Source: a virus
DNA: 64,000 bases
Virus record (IMG/VR): IMGVR_UViG_3300031707_002715
Location: 62,001-126,000 of that record
Direction: 5' to 3' (one strand)
Positions within the stretch are counted from its first letter, which is position 1. The number at the start of each line of letters is the position of its first letter. The notes beneath the pieces were generated by a model. It was not told where the DNA came from, did not search any database, and saw only the letters and a list, made by a program, of their open reading frames with translations. Below are positions 59,731 through 64,000 of this stretch, piece by piece. The position numbers were made by a program, and so were the translations under genes.

Positions 59731-59946
59731 GTGACTATTTCTAAACATTTAACAAGAAAACTTCTTTCTGGAAGAATAGTTAAAGAAGAACTCAAACGGA
59801 CAATTGTCATCGATAGTAAATGTCCCAAAAAATGGGTATGTATTGATTTAGAAAATGGTAATATCTGGGTAAAAGATCGTAAGTATAGACGACCAAATTC
59901 TATAGAGAAAAAAGAAGCATTAAAGATTTTAAACTTAGTAAATTGA
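59731..59946 (+). CDS. 71-aa basic protein, unknown
   Basis: GTG start chosen because GGGAG lies 6 nt upstream; the ATG 30 nt earlier has no ribosome site. 'KRTIVIDSKCPKKWVCIDLE' and 'NGNIWVKDRKYRRPN' are compact beta segments. No family. Confidence 0.5.
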   Translation: MTISKHLTRKLLSGRIVKEELKRTIVIDSKCPKKWVCIDLENGNIWVKDRKYRRPNSIEKKEALKILNLVN

Positions 59947-59961
59947 TACGACTATATTATT

Positions 59962-61353
59962 ATGATGCACACGATGAAAGCCTTATTCGAATCATTGCAG
60001 CATCGATTGCGACCAGAAGACGTCGCTGAACTAGTGCTTGCAGAATTAGATGATTTGACGAATCATGAACGTCAATTATTGAAAAACGTAGCTCAGTGCT
60101 CTTTAAAGCGTGGTGTTTTCGCAATGACTTCTATGGCTGCAGACTTTCAAAAGCCGGTCGCACCGATAAGACAAGTAAATAAGGCTCAGGAACTTTTTAA
60201 AGACGCGTATAAACTGTCAGAGGTTGACTGTGCAAATCCAAAAATAGTATTAGGCTTAATTCGTAGAATTTCTCTAGAAATATATAAGCAAGTCGGCAAG
60301 AATGATTTTAAAGATAACCGCCTTAATAAGCTGGCTAGAAAACAAAGGAAATTAGATATTTCTCGTCGTCGTTATAATAAATTATTTCGATTCCTTGCAC
60401 GATTTGAACAAAAGGTTGATAAGTATATAATTGAGCAAGATAAATTCCAAGCGACTTGTATATCAAAATCGGGCTTAGCAAATCAAATCGATAATGACGA
60501 CTTTTGTAAGTCACGTGATGCTGCTTGCTTTGTCGCATATTTTACTGCGAGGCGTAATCGCAGGAGTGTATTTACTAACGAAAGTCAAGACAGAGCATTT
60601 GATGACGTATCGAAAATGCTTTACGATCGTTTTACTAAGAAGCCACGTCGTGCAGGTTGGAGGATAATTGCTCGCGTGATGCCCGATTTCGAAGTGATAA
60701 GTAAATTAACAGACAAAGACAAGATGGAGTTACTTATAACGTGGTTGGACGTCTTAAGCAAGATAGCTTCTATGTTAGCAACGATATGGATCCAGAGTAA
60801 ATTTGATCGCGCCACAATGATTGTTTCGAAGGGCGACGACTCGACAACGTGGAATGCGCTTGCAGGTGCGTGGAACACTGCACGACAAAGTTGGATGAGT
60901 TTAATGTTCACACTAGACATGCGAGACGAACTAGATAAAATTTGCTTCGGTAAAGTCATGAGGTTAATGGCTGCTGATGTGGTTGCGTGGCATCGTAGCA
61001 GTGGTGGTAATGTCGAACCTGACACGTTAGTGTGGGCTGATTTACCGGCACCATGGGACGTGTTTTCTGGTAAAGCTATTTGCACGCGGTCAAAAGTCGA
61101 AGATGCTTGTAATAAATATAATGTTGATCCAATTAAGAAAAATTGGACGTATCCAATACAAAAACGTGAAGCAGTCGCTTTTAAACCGACGCCGGAATTA
61201 GTGCATGGCGTTATGGTATCACATCCTGCGCTCGCTAAAATAATTCGAAAAGCAGGGTGGTTTTCAGGTAAGAAATCAAGGCCCATAGCTGAAAACGTGA
61301 TAATACATAGAGAAAATGGGTTTGCTACAAATGTCGAATTGGATTCGATGTAG
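59962..61353 (+). CDS. 463-aa unknown protein, helical
   Basis: No transmembrane or nucleotide-binding motif. Blocks that look conserved: 'LARKQRKLDISRRRYNKLFR' (basic helix), 'LLITWLDVLSKIASMLATIW', 'DTLVWADLPAPWDVFSG' and a C-terminal 'FKPTPELVHGVMVSHPALAK'. The basic helices and the place within a tRNA cluster would suit RNA binding, but that is a guess. No clear ribosome site. Its TAG stop is bases 8-10 of the following tRNA. Confidence 0.6.
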   Translation: MMHTMKALFESLQHRLRPEDVAELVLAELDDLTNHERQLLKNVAQCSLKRGVFAMTSMAADFQKPVAPIRQVNKAQELFKDAYKLSEVDCANPKIVLGLIRRISLEIYKQVGKNDFKDNRLNKLARKQRKLDISRRRYNKLFRFLARFEQKVDKYIIEQDKFQATCISKSGLANQIDNDDFCKSRDAACFVAYFTARRNRRSVFTNESQDRAFDDVSKMLYDRFTKKPRRAGWRIIARVMPDFEVISKLTDKDKMELLITWLDVLSKIASMLATIWIQSKFDRATMIVSKGDDSTTWNALAGAWNTARQSWMSLMFTLDMRDELDKICFGKVMRLMAADVVAWHRSSGGNVEPDTLVWADLPAPWDVFSGKAICTRSKVEDACNKYNVDPIKKNWTYPIQKREAVAFKPTPELVHGVMVSHPALAKIIRKAGWFSGKKSRPIAENVIIHRENGFATNVELDSM

Positions 61354-61416
61354 CTCAGTGGTAGAGCACGTGGCTCTTGGACCGCGTGGACGCAGGTTCG
61401 AGCCCTGCCATCGAAT
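61344..61416 (+). tRNA. tRNA with 8-nt anticodon loop (identity uncertain)
   Basis: Acceptor TTCGATG/CATCGAA, D stem GCTC/GAGC, anticodon stem CGTGG/CCGCG, T stem GCAGG/CCTGC with loop TTCGAGC. The loop is CTCTTGGA, eight bases. Read from the 5' side the anticodon is CUU (Lys), from the 3' side UGG (Pro), or UUG (Gln) in between. No encoded CCA. Confidence 0.8.
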
Positions 61417-61448
61417 CTTATTTTTTACAATCAACGAGGAGAGTGCGT

Positions 61449-61889
61449 ATGAAGATTGTCAGAGCAATGAAACAAATTAAGAGATTACAGGGCGAAATTA
61501 AAGAGTTGCAGAAAAGAGCATCGAGTTGCCTGAACACGATCGAAGGCAACGAGTTCTCTGAAAAGTTTGATGAACTCTTGACAGAGCTCTCTGAAAAAAA
61601 GCTGAGACTCAGGACTCTCAAAAATGGAGTCATGGTCTCTAACATCCAGAGAGGAATGTTCGAGAAGATCCTGGAGCTGGGAGAACTGAAGAGTCATATC
61701 GATTTTATCAGAGAACTCGAACCAAAAACCGGGCTTGCAGAAACTAGTTATGGAGAGGCAGCTCAGAAACGTATCTCTCAATGGACTATAGTAGCTAAGA
61801 ATAAAGCAGTCCAAGAGATCCAGAATAAAATCAATGAGCTCACCGATGAGCTCGATGATTTCAATGCGAAAACCGATATTGTACAATAG
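61449..61889 (+). CDS. DIP1984/DUF6847-like coiled protein
   Basis: 146 aa from the ATG after CGAGGAGAGTGCGT; a longer frame starts inside the tRNA and is rejected. 'MKIVRAMKQIKRLQGEIKEL', 'KKLRLRTLKNGVMVSNIQRG' and 'KILELGELKSHIDFIRELEP' match the DIP1984 pattern (three helices, 'G' turn, 'L..R..L...I..Lr'). Function of the family is unknown. Codon use is slightly richer in G/C than its neighbours. Ends in TAG. Confidence 0.55.
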   Translation: MKIVRAMKQIKRLQGEIKELQKRASSCLNTIEGNEFSEKFDELLTELSEKKLRLRTLKNGVMVSNIQRGMFEKILELGELKSHIDFIRELEPKTGLAETSYGEAAQKRISQWTIVAKNKAVQEIQNKINELTDELDDFNAKTDIVQ

Positions 61890-61895
61890 AAATAG

Positions 61896-62094
61896 AAGCA
61901 GGGTTGTCCAACCGAGATAGATCGGAGTCTGAGAGCCGGAGCAATCCGGTTTGAGGATGACGAATCTGTTTCAACATGGTATAAAGATATCGATAAACCC
62001 TTTATGTCATTGGTTTTCTAGTTCTCTGTTATCTGTCACCTACGGCTCGGTTTCGAGCTACGGTTATTAGTCTTAGTGACGACCCTGCTTTTTT
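61896..62094 (+). ncRNA. Structured RNA closed by a 13-bp stem; candidate Ro-associated Y-like RNA
   Basis: 5' AAGCAGGGTTGTC pairs with 3' GACGACCCTGCTT (one G.U), directly followed by a T-run, so the closing stem is also the terminator. Internal hairpins: CCGA-6nt-TCGG, CCGG-AGCAAT-CCGG, ATAAAG...CTTTAT, GCTCG-GTTT-CGAGC. Length ~199 nt. End-pairing plus an internal structured module resembles bacterial Y RNAs, and a Ro60-like gene is at 17.7 kb. A 6S-like or other RNA is possible. Confidence 0.5.
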
Positions 62095-62100
62095 AATTAT

Positions 62101-62280
62101 ATGGCAGACACTGCACTCATTTATAATGAAACTGCAAAATGCGACGATTGTGGCAATTCTCCTATAGTGATTCAACATTGGGGACCAATAACTAATGGAG
62201 AAAATAAAAAACTTTGTCAATCGTGTTGGAAAAAAAGACTGGATAAAAAAGAAGAAGAAGATAAAACTCGTAGACTTTAA
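62101..62280 (+). CDS. 59-aa zinc-finger-like protein
   Basis: 'KCDDCGNSPIVIQHWG' and 'KLCQSCWKKRL' give two Cys-x2-Cys pairs, then a Lys/Glu tail. The ATG is 6 nt after the T-run of the structured RNA and has no ribosome site, so expression would need readthrough and weak initiation. Confidence 0.45.
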   Translation: MADTALIYNETAKCDDCGNSPIVIQHWGPITNGENKKLCQSCWKKRLDKKEEEDKTRRL

Positions 62281-62373
62281 AAAAGGATCAATCGATGTTA
62301 TAGGTTTTTAGACCTCCTTGACGATACTCTTTTGTTTGAATTTAATCATAAAACAAAAACAAAGGAGTATCAA

Positions 62374-62667
62374 ATGTTATCTTTATTATGCCTCAAAAAC
62401 TATCTAAAATGTCAAGCCTGTACGATTCGAATTACTAAGCAGGAACTCAAAAAATATCAAAAAGATAATAACGGTTGGGACGGCGGATTTTATGCTAAAA
62501 TCCGTGCTCTAGTTCATGATTACCGGCATAAGCATATAGCTTATTGTCTGTTGAAAGGAATTGTTTATGAATCTATTGAAAAACCTCGCGAAGGTAATGA
62601 ACCGAATATGGCCCTTATCCAGGAGATACAAAATGAGTACACCAAAAATGTACCTTCTGGTGCGTAA
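62374..62667 (+). CDS. 97-aa unknown protein
   Basis: Start set by AAAGGAGTATCAA before the ATG. 'MLSLLCLKNYLKCQACTIRI' and 'WDGGFYAKIRALVHDYRHKH' with Cys and His. No family recognised. Its 3' end carries the CAGGAG of the PTH2 gene, overlapping it by 35 nt. Confidence 0.5.
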   Translation: MLSLLCLKNYLKCQACTIRITKQELKKYQKDNNGWDGGFYAKIRALVHDYRHKHIAYCLLKGIVYESIEKPREGNEPNMALIQEIQNEYTKNVPSGA

Positions 62668-62938
62668 GGATCTTGAACAGACATACAGATGTGTTCAGGC
62701 GACACATGCTCTAGTACTGTTTTTTCAAAGATATCCAGAGCTTTTTAATGAATGGAATAATGGATATCTTATTTTTCTGGGAGTCCAAAATCTAAAAGCT
62801 CTTCGCGTATGGGCAGAAAAACTTTCTTATGTAGGAAAATCATTTGCTTGTTATAAGGAATTAGATCTAGATGAGCAGATGACTGCAATAGCGTGCTATG
62901 ATACTGGTGAGGTGTTTAGTAAGTTGAAAGTAGCATAA
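62633..62938 (+). CDS. Peptidyl-tRNA hydrolase, PTH2-like
   Basis: 101 aa from the ATG after CAGGAGATACAAA. 'KMYLLVRKDLEQTYRCVQAT' (strand 1 and the Gln/His helix 'QATHALVLF'), 'WNNGYLIFLGVQNLKALRVW' and 'CYKELDLDEQMTAIACYDTG' trace the whole PTH2 fold. PTH2 frees stalled peptidyl-tRNA. It is the archaeal/eukaryotic-type enzyme that also occurs in phages. It lies directly beside the suppressor tRNA gene. Confidence 0.72.
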   Translation: MSTPKMYLLVRKDLEQTYRCVQATHALVLFFQRYPELFNEWNNGYLIFLGVQNLKALRVWAEKLSYVGKSFACYKELDLDEQMTAIACYDTGEVFSKLKVA

Positions 62939-62943
62939 AAATT

Positions 62944-63015
62944 GCTCCAGTAAGTTAGTGATTAGACGCAATGTCTCTAAAACATTGAGCATGGGTTTGA
63001 ATCCCATCTGGGGCA
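62944..63015 (+). tRNA. Suppressor tRNA (CUA, reads UAG)
   Basis: Acceptor GCTCCAG/CTGGGGC, T8-A9, D stem short (GTT/GAC-type), A14 present, anticodon stem AATGT/ACATT with a 7-nt loop CTCTAAA giving anticodon CUA, variable 4 nt, T stem ATGGG/CCCAT with loop TTTGAAT, A73. No encoded CCA. The D arm is weak and lacks GG, so efficiency is unclear. Confidence 0.75.
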
Positions 63016-63058
63016 TAATAACATTTTGATAATTCCAATATATAAAGGAGGTATTTTT

Positions 63059-63231
63059 ATGAACTATACTAGTCGAGTCTTGTGTGAGTTTAGTAAGAAT
63101 GCTGCGTGGCAAAATTTACCATATAAATCTCAACGTAGATATCTAAAACGGCATCCTAAATCGCGTTTTCGACCGACAGCATTACCTGGATCTGAAATCG
63201 AGAGGAATAGATTTTATGATGTGCCTATTAT
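63059..63231 (+). pseudogene. Leader-tagged gene interrupted by an IS200/IS605 element
   Basis: AAAGGAGGTATTTTT precedes the ATG (best ribosome site in the region). Leader 'MNYTSRVLCEFSKNAAWQNL' then 'PYKSQRRYLKRHPKSRFRPT' matches the tagged family at 34-38 kb. After 'ERNRFYDVPI' the frame enters the IS left end and stops ~45 nt later, giving a 71-aa chimera. The rest of the gene should lie beyond the IS, outside the window. Confidence 0.7.

Positions 63232-64000
<769 letters not shown>

Noticed and set aside
61377-61448. 24-residue N-terminal extension of the DIP1984-like protein.
   Set aside because: It starts inside the tRNA, and a strong GAGGAG site marks the later ATG.
61888-62094. If TAG is read as sense, the 146-aa protein's frame continues through the structured RNA ('EIDRSLRAGAIRFEDDESVS') to a TAA.
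   Set aside because: It needs three TAG readings, two of them only one codon apart, and the region has a perfect 13-bp terminal stem with T-run, which is better explained as RNA. Kept in mind because a CUA suppressor is encoded nearby.

Overview
The window is an AT-rich stretch of a very large tailed-phage genome. The evidence is a run of long tail and baseplate genes, a phage-type DnaB/DnaC-like replication set, a tRNA cluster with unusual phage tRNAs, many tiny hypothetical genes, and near-continuous 4-nt gene overlaps. Strong Shine-Dalgarno sequences (AGGAG, GGAGG) point to a bacterial host that uses them. The host itself cannot be named from this sequence.

Layout. (1) 1-15.0 kb, + strand: virion genes (a huge repeat-rich tail protein, an FtsK-like translocase, a 960-aa baseplate/fibre-like protein, and three smaller structural genes), with an orphan TnpB inserted at 11.5 kb. 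(2) 15.1-41.8 kb, - strand: an RNA-maintenance and DNA-metabolism block. It holds an SPFH protein, an ARPP-1-like protein, a Ro60-like TROVE/vWA protein, a CCA-adding enzyme, a DUF1848 protein, NAD-dependent DNA ligase, a trigger-factor chaperone, a Cas4/AddB-type nuclease, a DnaB helicase, a DnaC-like loader and an initiator-like protein. These are followed by five neighbouring genes that share one N-terminal leader (one more copy is decayed), and by an SF2 helicase carrying a 500-aa intein. (3) 41.9-46.2 kb, + strand: a scarred region (PolX-PHP remnant, IS) followed by a small ATPase, an RNase H-like protein and an XRE regulator. (4) 46.7-57.7 kb, - strand: two or three small genes, then a tightly coupled glycosylation operon headed by an Ig-like virion-type protein and including a four-domain GT/radical-SAM/GT/GT fusion. 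(5) 57.8-63.2 kb, + strand: a tRNA cluster (Gln, Phe, Asn with a group I intron, Ser, Cys, Thr, one with an 8-nt anticodon loop, and a CUA amber suppressor), a structured RNA, and a PTH2 peptidyl-tRNA hydrolase.

Mobile elements are unusually dense. Five IS200/IS605-group tnpB genes are present. Four of the elements sit inside small phage genes, and for three of these the interrupted gene can be rebuilt across the insertion in frame.

How the parts fit: most of the tRNAs lack an encoded CCA, so the phage CCA-adding enzyme, the Ro60-like protein, the peptidyl-tRNA hydrolase and the trigger factor together look like a phage-owned translation-maintenance kit. The most novel-looking feature is the bipartite N-terminal leader, [M][KR]xxxxIQxEFxKxA followed by W..LS..eQ..YL..HP.s. 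It occurs on at least six otherwise unrelated proteins, and its first half also occurs on the FtsK-like translocase. It resembles a capsid-targeting or pre-ejection tag for internal virion proteins.
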